Assembly: GCF_023349185.1 (NCBI RefSeq)
Contig: NZ_JAKIKY010000013.1
Coordinates: 84,679 to 148,678 of the forward strand
DNA length: 64,000 bases
Source of the DNA: Shewanella aquimarina
GTDB taxonomy: Bacteria > Pseudomonadota > Gammaproteobacteria > Enterobacterales > Shewanellaceae
Reading direction: 5' to 3'
Positions 29,061-37,944 of this stretch are shown here, piece by piece (positions within the stretch are counted from its first letter, which is position 1; each line of letters begins with the position of its first letter). The notes beneath the pieces were generated by a model. The model did not search any database. It was not told where the DNA came from and saw only the letters and a program-made list of their open reading frames with translations. Made by a program: the position numbers and the translations under genes.

Positions 29061-30233
29061 CTACCCCTCTAGGCTGGCGCGCAGCCTGGCGATATCGTCG
29101 AAACGGGTACGAATGTCATCTCGCTTGGCGGCGGCGCGTCTGTCTCTGAGCTTCTCCAGCGCCCCCAATAACACTGGCAGTGGCGGGCCGCTGGCGGTGA
29201 CCTTATCGATATGCTGACTCTCCATCTGCTTGGCGGGCTGGGCGATATATTTCTCTACCAGCTGATCATGATGCTGTATCGCCCCTTGGCCGTGGGCCTC
29301 ACACACCCGCAGGAACTGCGCCAGATTCTGCCGATACCAGGACTGCTCCCGCATCTCCATCGCACCGAGAAAATCATCCATCAGGCTAGTGCGGCGCATG
29401 CAGTCGCGCAGGATGCGCTGATCTTCCGGCATCATGTAGAGGAACTTATCTACTAGTAGCTGAGAGTAGGCCGACTCGTTGGCGAAGCAGAGCCCCAGCT
29501 GCAGGTCGATCACATTGATGCCGGCAAAGTCACCGGCGTTGGCACCCCGATAGACCTGCTGACCGACGCGATAGGGCTTGTAATAGGGACGCACGCTGTT
29601 GAAAAACGCCTGGGTATCGAGGCGATCGAACAGGATCTGATTGGAGGCGATCACCTGCTCCAGCGCCACGCGAGCCACCTCCAGCAGTTCGGCGGTCATG
29701 GGATGGGAAATTCCCAGCGGCTTAATCTTCAACAAAGCATCGGCGGCGCGCTTGTAGGCGAGGATCCCCTTGGTGTTGTAGTCGACAAACAGCTTCTCGT
29801 CGTCCAGATCGGTAAAGCGTTTGTAGAGGCCGTTAACCGCACGGTTGTGGGTGGTCAGATGCGCCGTAGCAAAGCGCGGCGTCACGCCGATGGAGGCACC
29901 TATATGCATAGCAAGCGCCGAGGCCTCAAGCAGGGGCGAACTGGTCTCACGGCTGGGCTCGGTGATCTCATGGCGGCGGCAGGCGGCCATGTAGAGGCCC
30001 ACGTTGCCCAGCAGATCGAAGGCGGCATCGAAGCCCTCGTCGGTATTGCCCTCATCCAGCAGCGCCTTGATCAAGCTTCGGCCCTCGGCCTCCAGCCGCG
30101 CCTTTAACTCATCGCCTATCCCCTCCACGTTGGCGGGATCGCTCTGCTGCATGTAGAGGCGCTCCAGCGCCGAGTTAATCTCGACAAACTCCTGCCTGAT
30201 CCAGTGATCGAAGGCCGCGACATCTTGACTCAT
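29061..30233 (-). CDS. PrnB/DUF1864-type haem enzyme of the indoleamine dioxygenase superfamily
   Basis: 390 residues. The protein resembles the PrnB/DUF1864 branch rather than normal tryptophan 2,3-dioxygenase. Near the C-terminus HHDQLVEKYIAQPA parallels the proximal-haem segment of indoleamine 2,3-dioxygenases (YHLQIVTKYILIPA in human IDO1), which makes H322 the likely haem ligand. It is followed by a TASGPPLPVLLG loop in the place of the IDO GTGGT loop. Substrate is probably tryptophan or another indole, by inference. It is the first gene of a two-gene unit and diverges from an Lrp-type regulator. Confidence 0.75.
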   Translation of the reverse strand: MSQDVAAFDHWIRQEFVEINSALERLYMQQSDPANVEGIGDELKARLEAEGRSLIKALLDEGNTDEGFDAAFDLLGNVGLYMAACRRHEITEPSRETSSPLLEASALAMHIGASIGVTPRFATAHLTTHNRAVNGLYKRFTDLDDEKLFVDYNTKGILAYKRAADALLKIKPLGISHPMTAELLEVARVALEQVIASNQILFDRLDTQAFFNSVRPYYKPYRVGQQVYRGANAGDFAGINVIDLQLGLCFANESAYSQLLVDKFLYMMPEDQRILRDCMRRTSLMDDFLGAMEMREQSWYRQNLAQFLRVCEAHGQGAIQHHDQLVEKYIAQPAKQMESQHIDKVTASGPPLPVLLGALEKLRDRRAAAKRDDIRTRFDDIARLRASLEG

Positions 30234-30424
30234 AGGGTAACTATCTCTTGGTTATTTTAATTATGACTCCATAAGCTACCACTAAGCCATTAGGGCAAAC
30301 CTGCAATATCACCTACATAAAAAGAGATTTTTTGGTGGATTCCGACAAAAATAATCACTTTAATAATGCTATCCGACACATTATCCCAATACCTATCGAG
30401 CAGCAGCGGCAAGAGAGCACAAAG

Positions 30425-30886
30425 ATGAAACTGGACAGTAAAGACAAGCAGATCTTAAACATACTGCAGGAGCAGGGGCGACTGCCCGTGGCCGAGCTGG
30501 CCAATCGCCTCAACCTCTCAGACACCCCCTGCCTCAGACGCATCAAGAAGCTGGAACAGGCGGGCTTTATTCAGGGCTATAGCGCCAGGCTCGACCCTAA
30601 GTCACTGTCACTCAATGTTATCGTCTACGCCTTCGTGCGCCTCACCGAGAACTCCGCCGCCTATGGCGAGCAGTTCGAGCAGGAGATGAGCCGCCTGCCC
30701 CAGGTGCAGGAATGCTCGGTGATCACCGGCGCCCACGACTACCTACTGAAGATAGTCGCCCACGATCTGCTGGAATATGAAGGCTTCGTCAAACACTCCC
30801 TCGGCGGCCTCAAGTGTATCGCCAGCATAGAGTCTACCGTGGTGCTGAAACAAACCTTCTCCCGCCATCAACTGCCAGTCGTATGA
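30425..30886 (+). CDS. Lrp/AsnC family regulator
   Basis: 153 residues from the ATG at 30425. An upstream in-frame GTG-type extension (from 30332) is unlikely because the family starts right before the helix-turn-helix (MKLDSKDKQILNILQEQGR). The N-terminal HTH (VAELANRLNLSDTPCLRRIKKLE) is followed by an Asp/Leu-responsive RAM domain. It is divergent from the haem enzyme and kynureninase-like pair, with a 191-base shared promoter region, and is the obvious candidate to control them in response to an amino acid. Confidence 0.9.
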   Translation: MKLDSKDKQILNILQEQGRLPVAELANRLNLSDTPCLRRIKKLEQAGFIQGYSARLDPKSLSLNVIVYAFVRLTENSAAYGEQFEQEMSRLPQVQECSVITGAHDYLLKIVAHDLLEYEGFVKHSLGGLKCIASIESTVVLKQTFSRHQLPVV

Positions 30887-30951
30887 GACTGGTGATTTTT
30901 ATAGCGAAAGCGACTAATCTGTAGCAAACACCAGGTATAAAAGGAATGCAA

Positions 30952-31494
30952 ATGCGCCCGATATTGCTGTTTACCCTGCTGTTACTGACCCTTGGGGCTC
31001 AGGCAGCCATCTACAAATGGGTCGACAAGGATGGCAAGGTTCACTACTCGGATACCCCGGTAGAAAACTCCACCCAGGTCGAGTTTAAGGAAAATACCGA
31101 AAACCAGATCAAGCTGCCGCCTCCCGTGGTACGTGAGTCTTCGGCGCCCGCCAAGGCTGAGCCTAAGGAGCTGTATAAGCTGACCATCTCCAGCCCCAGC
31201 GAAGAGGAGACCCTTCGCGACAATAACGGTAATATCACTGTGATCGGTGCCATCACCCCAGATCTTGCCCCCGGCCATGGGCTGGTGCTGGTAATGGATG
31301 GTAAGGTCGTAAGCCAGCCTCAGGCCAGCCCGGTATTTAACCTGGAGAATGTGGATCGCGGTGAGCATAAGTTTGAAATCAGGGCCTTGGCACAAAACGG
31401 CAAACAACTTGCATCGACCCCTCCTAGAACCGTATTTCTTCACCGGGCCAGTGTATATGCGATTCCTAGGGCAACCCCTCGCGGGGGCGGTTAA
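30952..31494 (+). CDS. DUF4124 exported protein
   Basis: 180 residues from ATG 30952 (AAGGA six bases upstream); the ATG at 30946 sits directly against the AAGGA and is less likely. The signal peptide (LLFTLLLLTLGAQA) is followed by AIYKWVDKDGKVHYSDTP, the DUF4124 signature. The rest contains a beta-rich segment (IGAITPDLAPGHGLVLVMDG). Function unknown. It often sits beside ntrBC in related bacteria, as here. Confidence 0.85.
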   Translation: MRPILLFTLLLLTLGAQAAIYKWVDKDGKVHYSDTPVENSTQVEFKENTENQIKLPPPVVRESSAPAKAEPKELYKLTISSPSEEETLRDNNGNITVIGAITPDLAPGHGLVLVMDGKVVSQPQASPVFNLENVDRGEHKFEIRALAQNGKQLASTPPRTVFLHRASVYAIPRATPRGGG

Positions 31495-31568
31495 AAATTT
31501 ATATCATAATTTTTAACAACTTAGGAAATCACACCCTCAAATCCCCCCGGTGAAGACAGCTTGCAGCG

Positions 31569-31598
31569 TGCACCAAATTGGTGCACCATTATGGTGCA
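31569..31598 (+). promoter_or_regulatory. Overlapping NtrC sites before ntrB
   Basis: TGCACCAAATTGGTGCA (31569-31585) and TGCACCATTATGGTGCA (31582-31598) are two perfect NtrC dyads that share four bases. They end about 20 bases before the ntrB start, a position suited to autorepression by NtrC. Confidence 0.85.
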
Positions 31599-31620
31599 AC
31601 CTACTTTCCGGGAGCCGTAA

Positions 31621-32676
31621 ATGAACACAGACCCTCTGCTCAATCACCTGGTGACGGCCGTACTCGTCGTCTCAGATGATCTCAAGCTGTGCTATGCCAA
31701 TAGCGCGGCCGAGCAACTGCTTGGGTTAGGCAGTCACCGCCTCACGGAGCACAGCCTACAAGACTGCTGCCAGCTGCTCAGCATAGATCATCAGCTGCTG
31801 CGCAGCGCCATTCGCGAACACCAAGGGCTCACGGTCAACACCACCAACCTGATCACCCTTGACGGACAGCATCACACGGTCGACATGACCCTGACCCCGC
31901 TGGAGGTCGAGCCGGATCAACCCGAGCAGGGCGTACTAGAGCTGCGTCAGGTGGATCAGCAGCGAAGGATACACCAGCAGCTCACCCTAGATGCCCAACA
32001 ACAGGCGGCCCAATATCTGGTGCGCAATCTGGCTCATGAGATCAAGAACCCCCTGGGCGGCCTCAGAGGCGCGGCGCAGCTGCTATCACGTGAGCTGGAA
32101 GACGCCGACCAGCGCGAGTTTACCGACCTCATCATAGAGCAGGCCGATCGGCTGCGAAACCTGGTCGACAGGCTGCTCGGCCCGCAGAAACCCACGGAGC
32201 ACAGCCTGCACAACATACATGCGGTGATCCAGAAGGTACTCAAGCTAGTGAGTGTCACCCTGCCGGACAATATCCACCTTATCCAGGACTATGACCCCTC
32301 GATCCCGGATATAGAGATGGATCAGGAGCAGCTGCAACAGGCGGTGCTCAACATAGTACAGAACGCCATTCAGGCGCTGGAGACAGAGGAAGAAGGCGGC
32401 GAGATCCGCATCAAGACCCGCACCCAGCACCAGGTCACCATAGGCACTACACGCCATAAACTGGTGCTGGCGCTCTCCATCATAGACGACGGCCCGGGGA
32501 TCAAGCCCGAGCTGATGGATACCCTCTTCTACCCTATGGTCACGGGCAGGGAGCAGGGCTCCGGACTTGGGCTCTCCATCGCCCATAACTTTGCCAGACT
32601 CCACGGCGGACGCATCGACTGCGCCTCGGTGCCGGGCAAGACAGAATTTACCATATTGCTGCCGCTCAAGAGCTAG
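31621..32676 (+). CDS. glnL: Nitrogen regulation sensor kinase NtrB
   Basis: 351 residues, cytoplasmic. An N-terminal PAS-like domain is followed by the phospho-acceptor H139 in NLAHEIKNPLGG and an ATPase domain with VLNIVQNAIQAL (N box), DDGPGI (G1) and GSGLGLSIA (G2). It phosphorylates NtrC when nitrogen is scarce, under PII control. Two perfect NtrC sites lie directly upstream. ntrC follows after 41 bases. Confidence 0.95.
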   Translation: MNTDPLLNHLVTAVLVVSDDLKLCYANSAAEQLLGLGSHRLTEHSLQDCCQLLSIDHQLLRSAIREHQGLTVNTTNLITLDGQHHTVDMTLTPLEVEPDQPEQGVLELRQVDQQRRIHQQLTLDAQQQAAQYLVRNLAHEIKNPLGGLRGAAQLLSRELEDADQREFTDLIIEQADRLRNLVDRLLGPQKPTEHSLHNIHAVIQKVLKLVSVTLPDNIHLIQDYDPSIPDIEMDQEQLQQAVLNIVQNAIQALETEEEGGEIRIKTRTQHQVTIGTTRHKLVLALSIIDDGPGIKPELMDTLFYPMVTGREQGSGLGLSIAHNFARLHGGRIDCASVPGKTEFTILLPLKS

Positions 32677-32717
32677 CGTAGGTGACCTTAGAGCATTCAA
32701 CTTAAGAGAGTAGGTGT

Positions 32718-34127
<1,410 letters not shown>

Positions 34128-34130
34128 GTG

Positions 34131-34159
34131 AAAGCACCCAGCCTTAGGCTGGGTGCTTT
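34131..34159. terminator. ntrC terminator (bidirectional)
   Basis: AAAGCACCCAGCC / GGCTGGGTGCTTT is a perfect 13-base stem around TTA, starting just after the ntrC stop. It overlaps the end of the small minus-strand reading frame. Confidence 0.9.
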
Positions 34160-34290
34160 GACGCCTCTTCCGAAGGCGTATTGTTTGCGCTAACAACAAC
34201 ACTCTCAGACTGACACTCGGATTCGATGACTTCACGAGGCATAGCCGCCTGCCATAAAGCCCCTACCCATAAACTTTGATTCGCTTTCAT
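34144..34290 (-). CDS. Possible 48-residue small protein
   Basis: Minus-strand frame beginning MKANQSLWVGALWQAAMPRE with AAGG a few bases before the ATG. The C-terminal half is acidic and Ser-rich and ends inside the ntrC terminator. Family not recognised. It could be real or a chance frame; only its start context and amphipathic N-terminus speak for it. Confidence 0.35.
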   Translation of the reverse strand: MKANQSLWVGALWQAAMPREVIESECQSESVVVSANNTPSEEASKHPA

Positions 34291-34384
34291 TTACCTTGCC
34301 CTCATTTTGCCAACTGGATCAAAGTAATCTTATAGCGACTATTAGTAAAATGAATAAATAGTATCCCGTGAATGCCATATTAGA

Positions 34385-35275
34385 ATGAATATACCAATCA
34401 AAACCTTACATTATTTTCTCACCCTGGTTGAGACGGGAAACTTTACCCGGGCAGCGGAAAAGTCCTTCATCACCCAGCCCACCCTGAGCAAGATCATTCA
34501 GCGCCTGGAGGATAATCTGGGCCAACAGCTGCTGCACAGGAATAACCAGAAGATAGAGCTAACCCAGGCGGGTATCCTGCTGGAGCACAGCGCCCGGGAG
34601 ATCTTGGGCCAGTGGCACAGGCTGCAGGAAGACCTAACCAACCTGAGCGGTCTCAAGTCGGGTCACCTGCGCCTGGGGGTCTGCCCCATGATGAGCAGCC
34701 TGATCATCGACCTGCTCACCGCCTTTCGTCAGCAATATCCCGGTATAGAGCTACAGATGTACGAGTATGGCGGCTTCGGCTGTGAGCAGGCGCTACTCAA
34801 TAACAGCCTGGATATCGCCTTCACCGCCCTGCCCACCACACACGATGTCGAGCTGGCCAACCGCGCCCTCACCCGCTATCCGCTGCTGGCCTGTCTGCCC
34901 AAGGATCATGCCCTGGCCCAGCAAGAGGCCGTGACCTGGCAGGACTTCGAGGCCTACCCCTTCATCCTCTACAACGAGGACTTCTCCCTGGCCAAGCTGA
35001 TCACCCGCCTGAGCCACAAGGCGGGCGTGCAGCTCAACATCGCCTTTCGCAGCGGCCAGTGGGACTTTCTGGCGACCATGGTGGAAGCCCAGATGGGGGT
35101 CGCCATACTGCCCGAGCCTATCTGCCACAAGTTGCAGGGCAGCGAGCTGGTGTTCAAGCCTATTCGCCCCAATCTTACCTGGGACCTGGCGCTGATCTGG
35201 CGTAAAGACTTGCCCCTGACACCGGCGGCCCAGGCCCTCTTAGATCTCAGCGAGCAGGCCCATCTGCACCCCTGA
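34385..35275 (+). CDS. LysR family regulator
   Basis: 296 residues. The N-terminal winged HTH (FTRAAEKSFITQPTLSKIIQRLEDNLG) and the C-terminal substrate-binding domain (LGVCPMMSSLIIDLL through VAILPEPI) are complete. Closest in feel to CidR/CynR-type LysR proteins. The target is not evident: the upstream neighbour is ntrC and the next gene, a lipase, is 425 bases away. Confidence 0.85.
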   Translation: MNIPIKTLHYFLTLVETGNFTRAAEKSFITQPTLSKIIQRLEDNLGQQLLHRNNQKIELTQAGILLEHSAREILGQWHRLQEDLTNLSGLKSGHLRLGVCPMMSSLIIDLLTAFRQQYPGIELQMYEYGGFGCEQALLNNSLDIAFTALPTTHDVELANRALTRYPLLACLPKDHALAQQEAVTWQDFEAYPFILYNEDFSLAKLITRLSHKAGVQLNIAFRSGQWDFLATMVEAQMGVAILPEPICHKLQGSELVFKPIRPNLTWDLALIWRKDLPLTPAAQALLDLSEQAHLHP

Positions 35276-35700
35276 TAAGGGTTAAAATTTACCGGATTTT
35301 CAGCCAGTAAAACTAGGTAAGCAGTTATCTAAAACTGAGAAGCGGGTCGCCGACAGATAAAATCACTGGCAATCATTTTGACGGCGCCCGCTTGCACAAC
35401 AAAGGTGCAATTTTTTTCGCTCGTTATTCAAACGCGGGACATGGCCGCTGACGCACCATAGTTAGGTGTGCGCCTTTTTGTTTAAAACAATCAACCACCT
35501 AAGCTTAGTTTAACTGGTACTAAAGTACCGTTAAAAAGCCTTGCCGCCTCACTTTCCAGCCGTTAGCTTCCCTTAAGAGGTCTGACGTCCGACGTCTGAC
35601 CTCTACGGCTGAGTAATTAAAACTCAGTAGTAAAACCTAAGTAATAAAACCTGAGTAGTAAAACCTAAAACAACATCAACAAGATAAGAGAAATAAGCCA
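35276..35700. promoter_or_regulatory. Intergenic region with an orphan NtrC-like site
   Basis: TTGCACAACAAAGGTGCAA at 35392-35410 has the same arms and spacing as the glnA NtrC site. A quasi-palindrome, GAGGTCTGACGTC and GACGTCTGACCTC, lies at about 35577-35603. Short direct repeats with GTAATAAAACCT / GTAGTAAAACCT occur at 35627-35670. I see no convincing -24/-12 promoter for the lipase, and no other gene. Confidence 0.5.
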
Positions 35701-36558
35701 ATGAAGATCTATAAAAAGCTCATGATGCTGGGTCTGTTTGCTGTCAGCCCATTGACTTATGCCACCTCCGGACTCGTGTTTATCCATGGCACCGGGCATC
35801 AGACAGATGCGCTGTCGGACTATTGGACGCGGGAATTTGTCGACTCGGTGCGCCAGGGGGCGGCCTCGCCCGATAACTACCTGGTGATCAACTGCGACTT
35901 CGACCAATACATGTGGGATGACGCCGCCGCGGGCTGTCTGGCCGGGCAACTCACCCAGTTTATCGACAGTAAAAACATTAACGACCTCACCCTGCTGACC
36001 CACTCCAACGGTGGCAACGTGGTGCGCTGGATCCTCTCCAACCCCACCTGGGACAGTCGCTATCCCAAGATCATCAACGCCACCTCCAGGGTGATCGCCC
36101 TGGCGCCTTCCAGCGGCGGCACGCCACTGGCCGATGCCGTCACTCAGGGCAATGTATTTGAGACCTCATTGGGTTGGCTGCTGGGCTACGGCAGCGATGC
36201 GGTGAAACAGCAGCAGGTCAGCTGGATGAGCAGCTATAACAACAGCTGGCTCTATGGCACCTCGGGTCGCCCGGCGCTGCCCTCCCCCTTCGAGGTGGTG
36301 GTAGGTTCAGATGTCGACTCCGCCTTCTGGGACAGCGACAGCTACTGCGCCGGCTATCAGTATCAGGTCGCCCTGGAGACCACTCAGAACTGGCTCGACG
36401 ACTGCTCGGACGGCTTCCTGGAGTGCCAGTCGCAATCGGCGGCGGGCAGCGTCTGGTTTAAAGATATCCAGCGCACCGCCGGTAAGGAACCCCTGAGCCA
36501 CCAGCAGAGCCGCCGCGCCTGCTTTAATCTCGATACCCTGATCCGCGACCTTATCTAG
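35701..36558 (+). CDS. Secreted lipase-like alpha/beta hydrolase
   Basis: 285 residues with a signal peptide (MKIYKKLMMLGLFAVSPLTYA). LVFIHGTGHQTDA is a lipase-type oxyanion strand and THSNGG provides the nucleophile serine. Several cysteines (NCDF, GCLAG, YCAGY, DDCSDGFLEC, ACF) suggest disulphides, as expected for an exported enzyme. Substrate unknown. It is ten bases upstream of the DUF4785 lipoprotein gene and surely co-transcribed with it. Confidence 0.8.
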   Translation: MKIYKKLMMLGLFAVSPLTYATSGLVFIHGTGHQTDALSDYWTREFVDSVRQGAASPDNYLVINCDFDQYMWDDAAAGCLAGQLTQFIDSKNINDLTLLTHSNGGNVVRWILSNPTWDSRYPKIINATSRVIALAPSSGGTPLADAVTQGNVFETSLGWLLGYGSDAVKQQQVSWMSSYNNSWLYGTSGRPALPSPFEVVVGSDVDSAFWDSDSYCAGYQYQVALETTQNWLDDCSDGFLECQSQSAAGSVWFKDIQRTAGKEPLSHQQSRRACFNLDTLIRDLI

Positions 36559-36568
36559 GAGCCATAAG

Positions 36569-37855
36569 ATGAAACCATCAATCAAAATGGCGAGTGTGTT
36601 CGCCCTGTCCGCCCTGCTGAGTGCCTGTCAAAACGACGAACCTCAGGCAGAAAATACCCCAGAAGCCAGCGCAATGACAGTCACCCAGGTGACTCTGCTG
36701 GCCCCCGCCTCGGGAGATCTCACCATAGACACCCTGGCAGCCACCGAGCTGCCACCGGTAAATGGTAGTCGCGGCGGCGTCAGCTTCAGCGCCCCCATTA
36801 CCAGCGCTGCGCAGCTAGTGGCCCCCACCCAGCTAGAGCAGAGCAGCAGCGACCAGTATTGGCGCACCGTCTCGGGCGCCGAACTCAACAAGGGAATTAA
36901 CCTCGCCGTGAGCCAGAGCGACAGCGTGATCCGCGTGGCCCCCCGGGGCGATGCCAGCTCGGGCGCGCTGCGCCACAGCCCGGCCATCTCACCGGATCAG
37001 CTGCGCCTCTACAAGGTCAACAAGCAGACGGTAGATAAGTCGGCATCTATGATCCAATCCATGAGTGATCCTCAGGCGATGGCGACCGCGGGTATCGTCG
37101 ACGACTCCAGTGCCCTGAAGCTGTCACAACAGGCGACGCCGGGCATCTATCAACTGCAAGTTGTTCAGCCCCTAAGTGCCAACGACAGCTATCTGATCAA
37201 CGTCAAGGAGAAGGGCAGCCCCTACCAGCTGGCCCTATCGGCCCCTAAGCGGCTGAGCAGCAAGGCACCGCAGCTGGCCTTCGATCTTAAGCTGAGCAAC
37301 AGCGACATAGCGCTTAGTCCGACCGCGACGCTCAAGCAGAGCGATGGTCGCTACCACAGACTAGCCGTGATTAAGCAGGGCGATAACTGGCAGGCTCAGC
37401 TACCGGATGAGCTGGCGATGCCCAGCAGCAACTTAGGCCTGAGCGAGATCCAGGTCGACGTGGAGACCCGGGTAAATGGCCTGCCACTGATCCGCACCGT
37501 CAAGACCGCCTTCAAGCAATATGTGCCAGCAGCCAAACTAAAGGATGAGGCCAGCATCTACTGGCAGGATAACAAGCCTACTCAGGCGGTGTTCGACCTG
37601 CAGGTCGCCAGCCCGGGACGCTACCAGGTCTCTGCCGTGTTAGTGGGTACCGATGCTCAGGGTAAGCAGGCCAACATCTTGCGCACCGAGACGGCCCAGT
37701 GGCTAGACGCCGATGGTCAGGTCACCCTGAGCTTTGATGGCGAGCAACTCGAGGCCTCTGGCCTGGGTGCGCCCTACGCCATCAAGGCGCTGGAGCTTAA
37801 AGATCAGGGCCAGATGGCTCGCTTGAGTTATCTGGGCGAGGCCGCCACCCTCTAA
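36569..37855 (+). CDS. DUF4785 lipoprotein
   Basis: 428 residues. Lipobox LLSAC at about residues 16-20 gives a surface or periplasmic lipoprotein. The rest is beta-rich and matches DUF4785 (for example ELPPVNGSRGGVSFSAPI and a C-terminal immunoglobulin-like part). No catalytic motif. Its tight pairing with a secreted lipase suggests a role in folding, anchoring or substrate binding, which is inference. A bidirectional terminator follows. Confidence 0.8.
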   Translation: MKPSIKMASVFALSALLSACQNDEPQAENTPEASAMTVTQVTLLAPASGDLTIDTLAATELPPVNGSRGGVSFSAPITSAAQLVAPTQLEQSSSDQYWRTVSGAELNKGINLAVSQSDSVIRVAPRGDASSGALRHSPAISPDQLRLYKVNKQTVDKSASMIQSMSDPQAMATAGIVDDSSALKLSQQATPGIYQLQVVQPLSANDSYLINVKEKGSPYQLALSAPKRLSSKAPQLAFDLKLSNSDIALSPTATLKQSDGRYHRLAVIKQGDNWQAQLPDELAMPSSNLGLSEIQVDVETRVNGLPLIRTVKTAFKQYVPAAKLKDEASIYWQDNKPTQAVFDLQVASPGRYQVSAVLVGTDAQGKQANILRTETAQWLDADGQVTLSFDGEQLEASGLGAPYAIKALELKDQGQMARLSYLGEAATL

Positions 37856-37886
37856 AAGGAAAACTGCGCACCATATCTAGTCACAT

Positions 37887-37927
37887 AAAAAAGGGCGCCC
37901 TTATGATTCACAGAGGGCGCCCTTTCT
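37887..37927. terminator. Bidirectional terminator
   Basis: AAAGGGCGCCCT / AGGGCGCCCTTT stem with flanking A and T runs between the DUF4785 gene and the converging RND operon. Confidence 0.85.
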
Positions 37928-37944
37928 ATTGGCATCAGTAAAGC

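Noticed and set aside
29061..30233. Ordinary tryptophan 2,3-dioxygenase
   Set aside because: The length and the C-terminal haem segment fit the IDO/PrnB branch rather than TDO.
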